A DNA stretch of 51,157 nucleotides, from NCBI RefSeq assembly GCF_017114825.1, contig NZ_JADEVO010000037.1, forward strand, positions 1 through 51,157. Reading direction: 5' to 3'. The position numbers and the translations under genes are program-made. Of this stretch, positions 26,854 through 35,247 are shown piece by piece; the first letter of the stretch is position 1; each line of letters opens with the position of its first letter. The notes beneath the pieces are model-generated. The model saw nothing but the letters and a program-made list of their open reading frames with translations, ran no database searches and was not told where the DNA came from. The DNA is from Pseudomonas gregormendelii (lineage in GTDB: Bacteria; Pseudomonadota; Gammaproteobacteria; Pseudomonadales; Pseudomonadaceae).

Positions 26854-29124
26854 TCAACGCGCCATGATTTTCCAGGCGCGGTGGATTTTGCCGTTACGGG
26901 CGAAGTCCGGGTCGATGGTCTTGGCGGTGATCTCCTCGACTGCGTAGCGCTCGCTCAGGTTGGGCTCGAGCTCGAACTTGCGGAAGTTGTTGGAGAAGTA
27001 CAGCACACCACCCGGTGCCAGGCGCGCCATGGCCAGGTCGATCAGTTGCACCTGGTCACGTTGCACGTCGAAGATCCCTTCCATGCGCTTGGAGTTGGAG
27101 AACGTCGGCGGGTCAATGAAGATCAGGTCGTACTCGTCACGGCAGGCGTCCAGCCAGACCATCACATCGCCCTGCTCCAGGCGGTTCTTGTCGGAGAAGC
27201 CGTTCAGAGAAAGGTTGCGCCGCGCCCAGTCCAGGTAGGTTTTCGACAGGTCGACGCTGGTGGTGCTGCGTGCGCCACCCTTGGCTGCGTGCACACTCGC
27301 CGTCGCGGTGTAGCAGTACAGGTTGAGGAAGCGCTTGCCTGCCGCCTCCTGCTGAATGCGCATACGCATCGGCCGGTGGTCGAGGAACAGACCGGTGTCG
27401 AGGTAGTCGGTGAGGTTCACCAGCAGCTTGACGCCACCTTCGTTGACCTCGACGAACTTGCCCTGCGCGGCCTGGCGCTCGTATTGCTTGGTGCCGCTCT
27501 GCCGCTCGCGACGCTTGACCACGACGCGGCTCTTGTCGACGTTCAACGCCTGGGGAATCGCCGCCAGGGCATCGAACATGCGCGCCGAAGCTTTTTCCGG
27601 GTCGATGGATTTTGGCGCGGCGTATTCCTGGACGTGGACCCAATCCTGGTACAGGTCGATGGCCATGGAGTATTCCGGCATGTCGGCATCGTAGACGCGG
27701 TAGCAGTCGATGCCTTCACGCTTGACCCACTTGCTCAGGGCCTTGAGGTTCTTCTGCAGGCGGTTGGCGAACATCTGCCCACCCTCGCTCAAGCGCGGCT
27801 GCTCGATCACCACCGGCGCCGGTTTGATCGGGTTGCCGTTCTTGTTGTACTTCTCGTACTTGCCTGGCGCGACGTCGTTGCCTTCGACCTGGACTTCAGC
27901 CTGCTCGCGCTCGACCTGGCGTTGTTCCGGGGTGCGACGCTCGCCAGTCACGAACTGGTCCGGGGTGACCTTGATCAGCAGCAGCTTGCACGGCAAGGCG
28001 CCGTTCCAGAACGAATACTGCTTGTGGCTGCGGATACCCATGCGCTTGCCCAGGTCCGGCGCGCCGGTGAACACGGCCGCTTCCCAGTTCAGGCAGGCCT
28101 GACGCAGGCGCTCGCCAAGGTTCTGGTAGAGATAGAGCAGGCTCGCCTCATCGCCCAGACGCTCGCCGTACGGCGGGTTGCAGATGACCAGGCCTTTCTG
28201 GTTCTGGTCCGGACGCGGTTCAAAGGTGCCGACTTCGCCCTGGTAGATCTTGATCCACTCGCTCAGGCCAGCCCGTTCAACGTTATTGCGACCAGGCTGA
28301 ATAAGGCGCGGGTCCGCTTCGTAACCGCGAATCCACAGCGGCGGCTTGGCCAGGCCGGCGGCGCAACGCTCGGTGGCTTCTTCATGAAGCTTTTTCCACA
28401 GCGCCGGAACGTGGCCGAGCCAGGCGGTGAAGCCCCACTGCTCGCGACGCAGGTTGGGGGCCATGTCGGCGGCGATCATCGCCGCTTCGACCAGGAAGGT
28501 GCCCACGCCACACATCGGGTCAGCCAGGGCGCCGCCGTCGGCAGCAATACGTGGCCAGCCGGAACGGATCAGGATCGCCGCCGCGAGGTTTTCCTTCAGA
28601 GGTGCCGCACCCTGCTGCAGGCGGTAACCGCGCTGGTGCAGGCTGTGGCCGGACAGGTCGAGCGACAGAATCGCTTCGCCGCGGTCCAGGCGCAGGTGAA
28701 TACGCAGGTCGGGGTTGAGTTTATCAATCGACGGACGGTCGCCTTGCGGGGTGCGCAATTTGTCGACGATGGCGTCCTTGACCTTCAACGCGCCGAAATG
28801 GGTGTTATCGATGCCCGAGCCATGGCCACTGAACTCGACGGCCAGGGTGCCGTCGCTGAGCATGTGGTCCTGCCATTCGATGTCGAGCACACCGTGGTAG
28901 AGATCTTCGGCGTCCTTCATCGGGAAACGCTTGAGCACCAGCAGCACCCGGTTCGCGAGGCGCGACCACAGGCACAGGCGGTAGGCGGTTTCCATGGTTG
29001 CCATGCCGCGCACGGCAGAGGTGTGCTCACGCGCTTCCTCAAGGCCAAGCCCGACGGCTTCCTCGATGAGCAGGCCTTCAAGGCCTTTTGGGCAAGTGAG
29101 GAAGAGTTCGAAACGATCGGACAT
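26854..29124 (-). CDS. rlmL: Bifunctional 23S rRNA methyltransferase RlmK/RlmL
   Basis: The fused enzyme methylates 23S rRNA at G2445 (N2, RlmL half) and G2069 (N7, RlmK half). The start at 29124 gives 756 residues. A THUMP domain lies in the first ~160 residues. The RlmL half has ADPMCGVGTFLVEAA and VICNPPYGERL. The C-terminal RlmK half has LNLYCYTATASVHAAKGGA and LIFIDPPTFSNSKRMEG. Length and architecture are complete. Confidence 0.95.
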   Translation of the reverse strand: MSDRFELFLTCPKGLEGLLIEEAVGLGLEEAREHTSAVRGMATMETAYRLCLWSRLANRVLLVLKRFPMKDAEDLYHGVLDIEWQDHMLSDGTLAVEFSGHGSGIDNTHFGALKVKDAIVDKLRTPQGDRPSIDKLNPDLRIHLRLDRGEAILSLDLSGHSLHQRGYRLQQGAAPLKENLAAAILIRSGWPRIAADGGALADPMCGVGTFLVEAAMIAADMAPNLRREQWGFTAWLGHVPALWKKLHEEATERCAAGLAKPPLWIRGYEADPRLIQPGRNNVERAGLSEWIKIYQGEVGTFEPRPDQNQKGLVICNPPYGERLGDEASLLYLYQNLGERLRQACLNWEAAVFTGAPDLGKRMGIRSHKQYSFWNGALPCKLLLIKVTPDQFVTGERRTPEQRQVEREQAEVQVEGNDVAPGKYEKYNKNGNPIKPAPVVIEQPRLSEGGQMFANRLQKNLKALSKWVKREGIDCYRVYDADMPEYSMAIDLYQDWVHVQEYAAPKSIDPEKASARMFDALAAIPQALNVDKSRVVVKRRERQSGTKQYERQAAQGKFVEVNEGGVKLLVNLTDYLDTGLFLDHRPMRMRIQQEAAGKRFLNLYCYTATASVHAAKGGARSTTSVDLSKTYLDWARRNLSLNGFSDKNRLEQGDVMVWLDACRDEYDLIFIDPPTFSNSKRMEGIFDVQRDQVQLIDLAMARLAPGGVLYFSNNFRKFELEPNLSERYAVEEITAKTIDPDFARNGKIHRAWKIMAR

Positions 29125-29264
29125 GGGAATTCCAGAACCTTTAGCTGAGTGAACGGGCAACGCATTGCCGGTCCGGTTTTCAATCAGGCGCTTTTCTAAA
29201 AGAACGCCCGCGTGGCACGAAGGTGTGCCGACCCACCCTTGCTGCTCGGTGTAAAGGAGCTTAG

Positions 29265-29327
29265 ATGCAAAGACAGGTAAAAAAGTTGGTGCAACAAAAT
29301 GTCATAACTCGACCCTTCGTCGAATAA
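29265..29327 (+). CDS. Candidate 20-aa small ORF with strong ribosome-binding site
   Basis: AAAGGAG (29253-29259) sits five bases before an ATG that opens a 20-codon frame beginning MQRQVKKLVQ and ending TRPFVE, then TAA. Basic and amphipathic. The frame lies in the 529-base gap between rlmKL and rmf, which otherwise shows no clear gene. It could be a leader peptide or a real microprotein. The Shine-Dalgarno match is the only strong evidence. Confidence 0.35.
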   Translation: MQRQVKKLVQQNVITRPFVE

Positions 29328-29653
29328 TGCGCCCACTCAACGCGAGGCATTCTCAGCAAGGGATTAACGTCATCATCCTGCGGGGTGCCGATCATACCGG
29401 GGTTTGACCAACAAACGCTGGCAAATATCGTGTTACTTATGGCCATACCACCTTAATGGTTACGTCCTTATGACAAAACGATCATTCCCTCGATGTGACG
29501 CATTGGTTAGAACTCAACACAGGTTGGCGCCGCAACGACGTCAACAACTTGGCTCGCGACGCCGGCAGCGAGCCGCCAACGGCAGGTTATTTCTGCCAGA
29601 CCTCAATTGAGGTCAACGCGATAAATACAGTCAACAAGTGAGGGCAACACCCT

Positions 29654-29869
29654 ATGAGAAGACTTAAGCGTGATCCGTTGGAAAGAGCATTTTTGCGCGG
29701 ATATCAATATGGCGTTGGTGGCAAATCCCGTGAGCTTTGCCCATTTACTCTACCGTCGGTACGTCAAGCCTGGATTAACGGCTGGCGAGAAGGACGCGGC
29801 GACAACTGGGACGGTATGACCGGCACTGCGGGAATCCACAGACTCAACGAACTTCACGCCGTCGGCTAA
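29654..29869 (+). CDS. rmf: Ribosome modulation factor
   Basis: Rmf dimerises 70S ribosomes into inactive 100S particles in stationary phase. The 71-residue protein shows the family core RDPLERAFLRGYQYGVGGKS, CPF and AWINGWREGR. GAGGG precedes the ATG. Monocistronic, with a long upstream region and a terminator after it. Confidence 0.95.
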   Translation: MRRLKRDPLERAFLRGYQYGVGGKSRELCPFTLPSVRQAWINGWREGRGDNWDGMTGTAGIHRLNELHAVG

Positions 29870-29958
29870 TTTTACAGGGCTAAACACTCCGACACGACAA
29901 TCTGAACACTGCATCAATTAACCACGCACGCCCCATCCGGGCGGCGGGCTTCGGCCCA

Positions 29959-29984
29959 GGGGCTCCGTCGAGGAGCCCTTTTTT
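29959..29984 (+). terminator. Rho-independent terminator downstream of rmf
   Basis: GGGGCTCC-GTCGA-GGAGCCC followed by six T. A second small G+C-rich hairpin just upstream (GGCGGGCTTCGGCCC) adds structure. Confidence 0.85.
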
Positions 29985-30043
29985 ATGGCTGCTTTCCCGC
30001 CAAAGCGCAGCCGGCATTGGCTGGAATCACCGGGCCATGGGGG

Positions 30044-31063
30044 TTATCTCAGGGCGGCGATGGCGTCCACGCACTCGCGAATCAACGCCGGGCCCTTGTA
30101 GATGAAACCGGAGTAGATCTGCACCAGGCTCGCCCCTGCAGTGATTTTCTCGGCGGCGTGCTTGCCTTCGGTGATCCCGCCCGCGGCGATGATCGGCAGA
30201 CGCCCTGCCAGCTCTGCTGCCAGCACCTTGACCGTATGGGTGCTCTTCTCCCGCACCGGGGCACCCGACAAGCCGCCTGCCTCGTCCCCATGCTCCATGC
30301 CTTCGACGCCAACGCGACTCAGGGTGGTGTTGGTGGCGATGACGGCGTCCATGCCGGTCTCAACCAGGGCCTGGGCGACCTGGGCGGTTTCTTCGTCGGT
30401 CATGTCCGGGGCAATCTTGATCGCCAGTGGCACATGTCTGCCGTGACGCAAGGCCAGTTCCGCACGGCGGGTGGCCAGGTCGGCGAGCAATTGCTTGAGC
30501 GAATCACCAAATTGCAGGCTGCGCAGCCCTGGTGTGTTCGGCGAACTGACGTTAACCGTGATATAGCTGGCGTGGGCATACACCTTGTCCAGGCAGATCA
30601 GGTAATCGTCCACGGCGCGCTCGACGGGCGTATCGAAGTTCTTGCCGATATTGATGCCCAGCACGCCCTTGTACTTCGCCGCAGCCACCCGGGCCAGCAG
30701 GTGATCGACGCCAAGGTTGTTGAAGCCCATGCGATTGATGATGGCCTCGGCTTCCGGCAGACGGAAAATCCGTGGTTTCGGATTGCCCGGTTGCGGACGC
30801 GGGGTCACGGTGCCGATTTCGACGAAACCGAAACCCAGTTGGGCAAAACCGTCGATGGCCGCGCCATTCTTGTCCAGGCCCGCTGCCAGGCCTACGGGAT
30901 TGGGAAAATCCAGGCCCATGACGGTCACCGGCTTTTTCGCCGGCGCCTTGCACAACATGCCGTTGAGCCCCAGGCGTCCGCCCGCGCCGATCAGGTCCAG
31001 GGACAGATCGTGGGAGGTTTCCGGGGAAAGTTTGAACAACAGCTGACGGGCCAGGGTGTACAT
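30044..31063 (-). CDS. pyrD: Dihydroorotate dehydrogenase (quinone)
   Basis: PyrD (class 2) oxidises dihydroorotate to orotate in pyrimidine synthesis, passing electrons to quinone at the inner membrane. The 339-residue protein has the N-terminal membrane-associating helix (YTLARQLLFKLSPETSHDL), FMN-binding blocks (NPVGLAAGLDKNG, GTVTPRPQPGNPKPR), the catalytic-serine region NVSSPNTPGLR, and IIAAGGI near the end. Monocistronic and convergent with rmf. Confidence 0.96.
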   Translation of the reverse strand: MYTLARQLLFKLSPETSHDLSLDLIGAGGRLGLNGMLCKAPAKKPVTVMGLDFPNPVGLAAGLDKNGAAIDGFAQLGFGFVEIGTVTPRPQPGNPKPRIFRLPEAEAIINRMGFNNLGVDHLLARVAAAKYKGVLGINIGKNFDTPVERAVDDYLICLDKVYAHASYITVNVSSPNTPGLRSLQFGDSLKQLLADLATRRAELALRHGRHVPLAIKIAPDMTDEETAQVAQALVETGMDAVIATNTTLSRVGVEGMEHGDEAGGLSGAPVREKSTHTVKVLAAELAGRLPIIAAGGITEGKHAAEKITAGASLVQIYSGFIYKGPALIRECVDAIAALR

Positions 31064-31138
31064 GGGCGGCTTTGACTCTGGGCGGCGAAAAGTGGCGCCG
31101 ATTATAGCCGGGGTGGAGGCTGGCGTGCGAGAGACCGG

Positions 31139-31498
31139 TTAAATCGAGTTCGACAGCTCGGTTCGCACAGCAGGCCCGACCACGGCGCAGTCGAATCGAT
31201 ACCCCTGGCCATAGACGGTGGTGATGAAGTCACGGTCCTCCTTCAACAGCTTGCGCAACACGTAGATGCAGCGTGTCAAGGACTCCTCGGCTGCATCGGT
31301 CCCGGGCCAGACCGCGCCCAGCAGTTGATCCTTGCTGACCACCAGACCGGCCGAGCCGAGCAACAGGCGAAGCACGCATAATTCTTTTGGCGGAACGTGT
31401 ACGACCCTGCCCGCGTGCATCAGGGTGCCGTCACTCTGCAGCCGCCACCGGTCAAACATGAATGACTCGGACGGGGAATGATCAATGGCGCTGTTCAT
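31139..31498 (-). CDS. Orphan winged-helix (OmpR/PhoB C-terminal type) regulator
   Basis: The 119-residue protein is a lone Trans_reg_C DNA-binding domain (FDRWRLQSDGTL, VHVPPKELCVLRLLLGSAGL, VSKDQLLGAVWP, LTRCIYVLRKLL, TVYGQGYRF) with short tails. It has neither receiver nor membrane domain. It would need partner signalling or act constitutively, as HilA- or CadC-like domains do. GGAG precedes the ATG. Divergent from nasST across a 370-base region, so it may act on nitrate genes, but no operator is evident. Confidence 0.8.
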   Translation of the reverse strand: MNSAIDHSPSESFMFDRWRLQSDGTLMHAGRVVHVPPKELCVLRLLLGSAGLVVSKDQLLGAVWPGTDAAEESLTRCIYVLRKLLKEDRDFITTVYGQGYRFDCAVVGPAVRTELSNSI

Positions 31499-31731
31499 GT
31501 TCGCAACTCCCTATGCCTGTGCGCTGCCAGGCTCAACGATGAATGGCGCGACAATAGAGAATCGGGCAGGCGCCTTTCGTAGGACTCCAGGCTTACCAAC
31601 CTGGGGAAATGTCGATCCAGCTTGTAGGATTTTTAACCGCCGATAACCCTCACGGCCGAAGGGTGGATTGGATGATCGCGGGAGGATGGATGAGGTGGCG
31701 CGTTGAATCCTGATGAAAAGCTGATGGCCGC

Positions 31732-31747
31732 TGGCATATGCCTTGCA
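31732..31747 (+). promoter_or_regulatory. Sigma-54 promoter for nasST
   Basis: TGGCAT-ATGCC-TTGCA keeps the GG (-24) and GC (-12) doublets with exact spacing and matches consensus at nearly all other positions. Transcription would begin near 31758. It fits nitrogen (NtrC) control. I could not identify convincing NtrC enhancer sites. Confidence 0.7.
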
Positions 31748-31762
31748 GCCCTACTCACATCA

Positions 31763-31854
31763 GTGCTCGAACCAACGTCGGACATGAGCGCAAGGACAAT
31801 GGCGTCGCCACCCGGCTCTGCTCGCGCATGGACCGGTGGCGACGTCTTTTTTTT
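31763..31854 (+). promoter_or_regulatory. nasS leader: ANTAR-type hairpin followed by terminator
   Basis: The hairpin 31763-31791 (GTGCTC pairing GAGCGC) has an internal bulge and a CC/GG-closed hexaloop AACGTC, with the A1 and G4 residues required by ANTAR proteins. After a linker with GGACAATGGCGTC, a 12-bp stem (31801-31812 with 31835-31846) plus eight T forms a terminator ending 14 bases before the nasS ATG. The arrangement suggests NasT antiterminates its own operon. Confidence 0.55.
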
Positions 31855-31868
31855 AAGGTGCACAGTCG

Positions 31869-33080
31869 ATGAACGAACCCTCCGCCGGCCCATTGGCCTG
31901 GGTCAATGGCAGCGATGCCCCGGAAAAAACCGAAATCAATCTCGGCTTCATGGCCCTGAGCGACTGCGCCTCCGTAGTCGTCGCCGCCACCCAGGGCTTT
32001 GCCCAGCCTTACGGCCTGACCCTGAACCTCAAGCGCCAGTCGTCCTGGGCCAGCCTGCGGGACAAACTGGTCAGCGGCGAACTGGACGCCGCCCACAGCC
32101 TGTATGGCCTGGTGTATGCGGTGCACCTCGGCATAGGCGGCGTCGCCGCCACCGACATGGCGGTGCTGATGGGCCTGAACCAGAATGGCCAGAGCATCAA
32201 CCTCTCCCCGGGCTTGCAGGCACTTGGCGTGACCAGTCCTGAGGCACTGGATCGCCACGTGCACCAAAGTCGCCCACGGCTGACGTTTGCCCAGACATTC
32301 CCCACCGGCACCCACGCCATGTGGTTGTACTACTGGCTGGCGAGCCAGGGTATCCATCCGCTGCAGGATGTCGACAGCGTGGTGGTGCCGCCGCCGCAGA
32401 TGGTCGCGCACCTGCAGGCGGGGCGCATCGACGGTTTCTGCGTGGGCGAGCCGTGGTCCGCCAGTGCAGTGAAACAGAATCTGGGATTCACCCTGGCGAC
32501 CACCCAGGCAATCTGGCCCGATCACCCGGAAAAAGTCCTGGGCTGCACCCGCGCCTTCGTCGAGCAGTATCCCAATACCGCCCGCGCCCTGGTCATAGCG
32601 ATTCTCGAGGCCAGTCGTTTTATTGAAGCCAGTAGCGAGAACCGTCGCAGCACCGCGCAGCTGCTCAGTGCTGCGCAATATCTCGATGCGCCGCTCGATT
32701 GCATCGAACCGCGGCTGCTGGGCGACTACGCCGACGGGCTGGGCAATCGCTGGCAGGACCCGCATGCCCTGCGCTTCCACGGGGATGGCGAGGTCAATTT
32801 GCCTTATCTGTCCGATGGCCTTTGGTTCATGACCCAATTTCGTCGCTGGGGGTTGCTGCGCGACGATCCGGATTATCTGGCGGTCGCCCGACAGGTTCAG
32901 CAACTGGACCTGTACCGCGAAGCCGCCAGCGCCGTGGGAGTTGCCAGCCAGCCCGGGGACATGCGCCGCAGCCAGTTGATCGACGGCAAGATCTGGGACG
33001 GCTCGGACCCGGCCGGGTATGCACGCAGTTTCAAGCTGCATGCCCTGCATGACTCCTCTGCCCTACTCGCCAGCCGCTGA
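31869..33080 (+). CDS. nasS: Nitrate/nitrite sensor NasS
   Basis: NasS resembles the nitrate-binding proteins NrtA/CmpA but acts in the cytoplasm. Without nitrate it sequesters NasT, and nitrate releases it. The 403-residue protein has the fold typical of the family (INLGFMALSDCASVVVAATQ, FPTGTHAMWLYYWLASQGI, DGFCVGEPWSASAV). No signal peptide precedes it, which separates it from ABC-transporter binding proteins. AAGGTG precedes the ATG. nasT follows after 15 bases. Confidence 0.92.
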   Translation: MNEPSAGPLAWVNGSDAPEKTEINLGFMALSDCASVVVAATQGFAQPYGLTLNLKRQSSWASLRDKLVSGELDAAHSLYGLVYAVHLGIGGVAATDMAVLMGLNQNGQSINLSPGLQALGVTSPEALDRHVHQSRPRLTFAQTFPTGTHAMWLYYWLASQGIHPLQDVDSVVVPPPQMVAHLQAGRIDGFCVGEPWSASAVKQNLGFTLATTQAIWPDHPEKVLGCTRAFVEQYPNTARALVIAILEASRFIEASSENRRSTAQLLSAAQYLDAPLDCIEPRLLGDYADGLGNRWQDPHALRFHGDGEVNLPYLSDGLWFMTQFRRWGLLRDDPDYLAVARQVQQLDLYREAASAVGVASQPGDMRRSQLIDGKIWDGSDPAGYARSFKLHALHDSSALLASR

Positions 33081-33095
33081 CAGGAGACTGCGAAC

Positions 33096-33671
33096 ATGTT
33101 GCGTATCCTGCTGATCAACGACACGGCGAAGAAAGTCGGACGCCTCAAGGCCGCCTTGACCGAAGCCGGCTTCGAGGTGATCGACGAGTCCGGCCTGACC
33201 ATCGACCTGCCCTCACGCGTCGAAACGGTGCGCCCGGACGTGATCCTGATCGATACCGAGTCACCCAGCCGCGATGTCATGGAGCAAGTGGTGCTGGTGA
33301 GCCGTGATCAACCCAGGCCGATTGTGATGTTCACCGACGAGCATGACCCGGGCGTGATGCGCCGGGCGATCAAGTCCGGGGTGAGTGCCTACATTGTCGA
33401 AGGCATTCACGCACAGCGCCTGCAACCGATTCTCGACGTGGCCATGGCGCGTTTCGAGAGCGACCAGGCACTGCGCGCTCAATTGCATGCCCGCGACCAA
33501 CAACTGGCGGAACGCAAGCGCATCGAGCTGGCCAAGGGGTTGTTGATGAAGATGAAAGACTGCAACGAGGAAGAGGCCTACACCCTGATGCGCCGCCAGG
33601 CGATGAGCCGGCAGCAGAAGCTGATTCAGGTGGCGGAGCAGATTATTGCGATGAGTGAGTTGCTGGGCTGA
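33096..33671 (+). CDS. nasT: ANTAR-domain antiterminator NasT
   Basis: NasT binds tandem hexaloop hairpins in leader RNA and prevents termination when freed from NasS. The 191-residue protein has an N-terminal receiver-like domain (LLINDTAKKVGRL, DVILIDTESPSRD), then a short coiled linker and a C-terminal ANTAR domain (ERKRIELAKGLLMKMKDCNE, then EEAYTLMRRQAMSRQQKLIQ). CAGGAG precedes the ATG. Nitrate status is sensed by NasS rather than by phosphorylation in the known system. Confidence 0.95.
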   Translation: MLRILLINDTAKKVGRLKAALTEAGFEVIDESGLTIDLPSRVETVRPDVILIDTESPSRDVMEQVVLVSRDQPRPIVMFTDEHDPGVMRRAIKSGVSAYIVEGIHAQRLQPILDVAMARFESDQALRAQLHARDQQLAERKRIELAKGLLMKMKDCNEEEAYTLMRRQAMSRQQKLIQVAEQIIAMSELLG

Positions 33672-33696
33672 GGTGTTGTGCTGGCCCCGCGGACGC

Positions 33697-33792
33697 CATC
33701 GCGGGCAAGCCCGGCTCCCACAGAGATGTCTGCCGTACACAAATACTGCGTCCACCACCAACACCCTGTGGGAGCGGGCTTGCCCGCGATGG
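33697..33792. repeat. REPIN between nasT and the nitrate-transporter promoter
   Basis: CCATCGCGGGCAAGCCCGGC (33697) and its inverse GCGGGCTTGCCCGCGATGG (ending 33792) flank a unique centre with GTACACAAATAC. This family differs from those near xdhB and ppsR. It ends 22 bases before the sigma-54 promoter. Confidence 0.85.
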
Positions 33793-33813
33793 GAGCACCT
33801 CGGTTTCAGTGGT

Positions 33814-33829
33814 TGGCACAGATCTGGCT
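33814..33829 (+). promoter_or_regulatory. Sigma-54 promoter for the nitrate transporter
   Basis: TGGCAC-AGATC-TGGCT has the GG/GC doublets at correct spacing, with one deviation (TGGCT for TTGCW). Transcription would start near 33840, five bases before the ANTAR hairpin. Confidence 0.6.
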
Positions 33830-33844
33830 ATGTAATTCACCACA

Positions 33845-33927
33845 GGTAACCAACGGCGGTTGCCCCACCTACGACAAAGACGTCGCTCACCCCATTTGCC
33901 CTGGCAAATCCGGTAGCGGCGTTTTTT
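33845..33927 (+). promoter_or_regulatory. nasA leader: ANTAR hairpin and terminator
   Basis: GGTAACC-AACGGC-GGTTGCC (33845-33864) is a 7-bp stem (one G-U) with a hexaloop having A1 and G4. After CGACAAAGACGTCG comes a long hairpin: ACGTCGCT with AGCGGCGT, and the inner arms ATTTGCC/GGCAAAT, then six T (33880-33927). This is a textbook NasT leader except that only one hairpin is visible. About 100 bases remain to the ATG. Confidence 0.75.
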
Positions 33928-34028
33928 CGTTTTGGCCCCATGGCACGGGGTCGGTGGTGCGGCCGTCAAGGCGCCCCATCTGCTAGCTCACGGTTCCCAC
34001 TCGAGACTCTTCACAGCTGAGGTGCGCG

Positions 34029-35240
34029 ATGAATTCAAGCTTCTGGAAATCCGGTCATACCCCGACTCTGTTCGCGGCGTTCCTCTATTTCGACCTGAGC
34101 TTCATGGTCTGGTACCTGCTCGGCCCACTGGCCGTACAAATAGCCACGGACCTGCAGCTGACCACCCAGCAGCGCGGCCTGGTGGTTGCCACGCCGATTC
34201 TGGCCGGGGCAATACTGCGCTTCATCATGGGCATGCTGGCCGATCGCCTATCGCCGAAAACCGCCGGGATCATTGGCCAGGTGATTGTCATCTGCGCCCT
34301 GTTCGTGGCCTGGAAGCACGGCATCCACAGCTACGAACAAGCATTGCTGCTGGGGCTGTTCCTCGGCATGGCCGGCGCGTCGTTCGCCGTGGCTTTGCCG
34401 CTGGCATCGCAGTGGTATCCGCCGCAACATCAAGGCAAGGCAATGGGCATTGCGGGGGCAGGTAATTCCGGCACGGTGCTGGCCGCATTGATCGCCCCGG
34501 TCCTGGCGGCGGCATTCGGCTGGAGCAACGTATTCGGCTTCGCCCTGATCCCGTTGATCCTGACGCTCATTGTGTTCACCTGGCTGGCCAAAAATGCCCC
34601 GGAGCGGCCAAGAGCCAAATCGGTCACCGACTACTTCAAGGCCCTGGGCGATCGCGACAGCTGGTGGTTCATGTTCTTCTACAGCGTAACGTTCGGCGGC
34701 TTCATCGGCCTGGCGAGCGCTCTGCCCGGCTACTTCAACGACCAATACGGACTGAGCCCGGTCACCGCCGGTTACTACACCGCCGCCTGCGTGTTTGGCG
34801 GCAGCCTGATGCGGCCTTTGGGTGGTGCGCTGGCCGACCGTTTCGGCGGGATTCGCACGCTGCTGGGGATGTATACCGTGGCGGCTGTGTGTATCGCAGC
34901 AGTCGGTTTCAACCTGCCAAGTTCCTACGCCGCCCTGGCGCTTTTCGTGTGCACCATGCTCGGTTTGGGGGCAGGTAATGGCGCGGTGTTCCAACTGGTC
35001 CCACAGCGTTTTCGCCGGGAAATCGGCGTGATGACCGGGTTGATCGGCATGGCGGGCGGCATTGGCGGGTTTGCCCTGGCAGCCGGCATGGGCGCCATCA
35101 AGCAAAGCACCGGCAGCTACCAGCTGGCGTTGTGGTTGTTCGCCAGCCTGGGCGTGCTCGCCTGGTTCGGCCTGCATGGCGTGAAACGTCGCTGGAGAAC
35201 CACCTGGGGCTCTGCTGCCGTCACCGCTGCACGGGTCTGA
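34029..35240 (+). CDS. nasA: Nitrate/nitrite MFS transporter
   Basis: A 403-residue, 12-helix major facilitator of the NarK/NasA family. It carries FLYFDLSFMVWYLLGPLAVQ at the start, GMLADRLSPK in the loop between helices 2 and 3, and GNSGTVLAALIAPVLA and GAGNGAVFQLVPQRF (nitrate signature blocks). It imports nitrate for assimilation. The kinase gene follows after 7 bases. Confidence 0.95.
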   Translation: MNSSFWKSGHTPTLFAAFLYFDLSFMVWYLLGPLAVQIATDLQLTTQQRGLVVATPILAGAILRFIMGMLADRLSPKTAGIIGQVIVICALFVAWKHGIHSYEQALLLGLFLGMAGASFAVALPLASQWYPPQHQGKAMGIAGAGNSGTVLAALIAPVLAAAFGWSNVFGFALIPLILTLIVFTWLAKNAPERPRAKSVTDYFKALGDRDSWWFMFFYSVTFGGFIGLASALPGYFNDQYGLSPVTAGYYTAACVFGGSLMRPLGGALADRFGGIRTLLGMYTVAAVCIAAVGFNLPSSYAALALFVCTMLGLGAGNGAVFQLVPQRFRREIGVMTGLIGMAGGIGGFALAAGMGAIKQSTGSYQLALWLFASLGVLAWFGLHGVKRRWRTTWGSAAVTAARV

Positions 35241-35247
35241 ACCGGCA

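Noticed and set aside
26785..29148. 787-codon plus-strand frame opposite rlmKL
   Set aside because: Shadow of an intact methyltransferase gene.
31869..33080. nasS as a nitrate ABC-transporter binding protein
   Set aside because: No signal peptide, no permease or ATPase genes, and directly linked to nasT.
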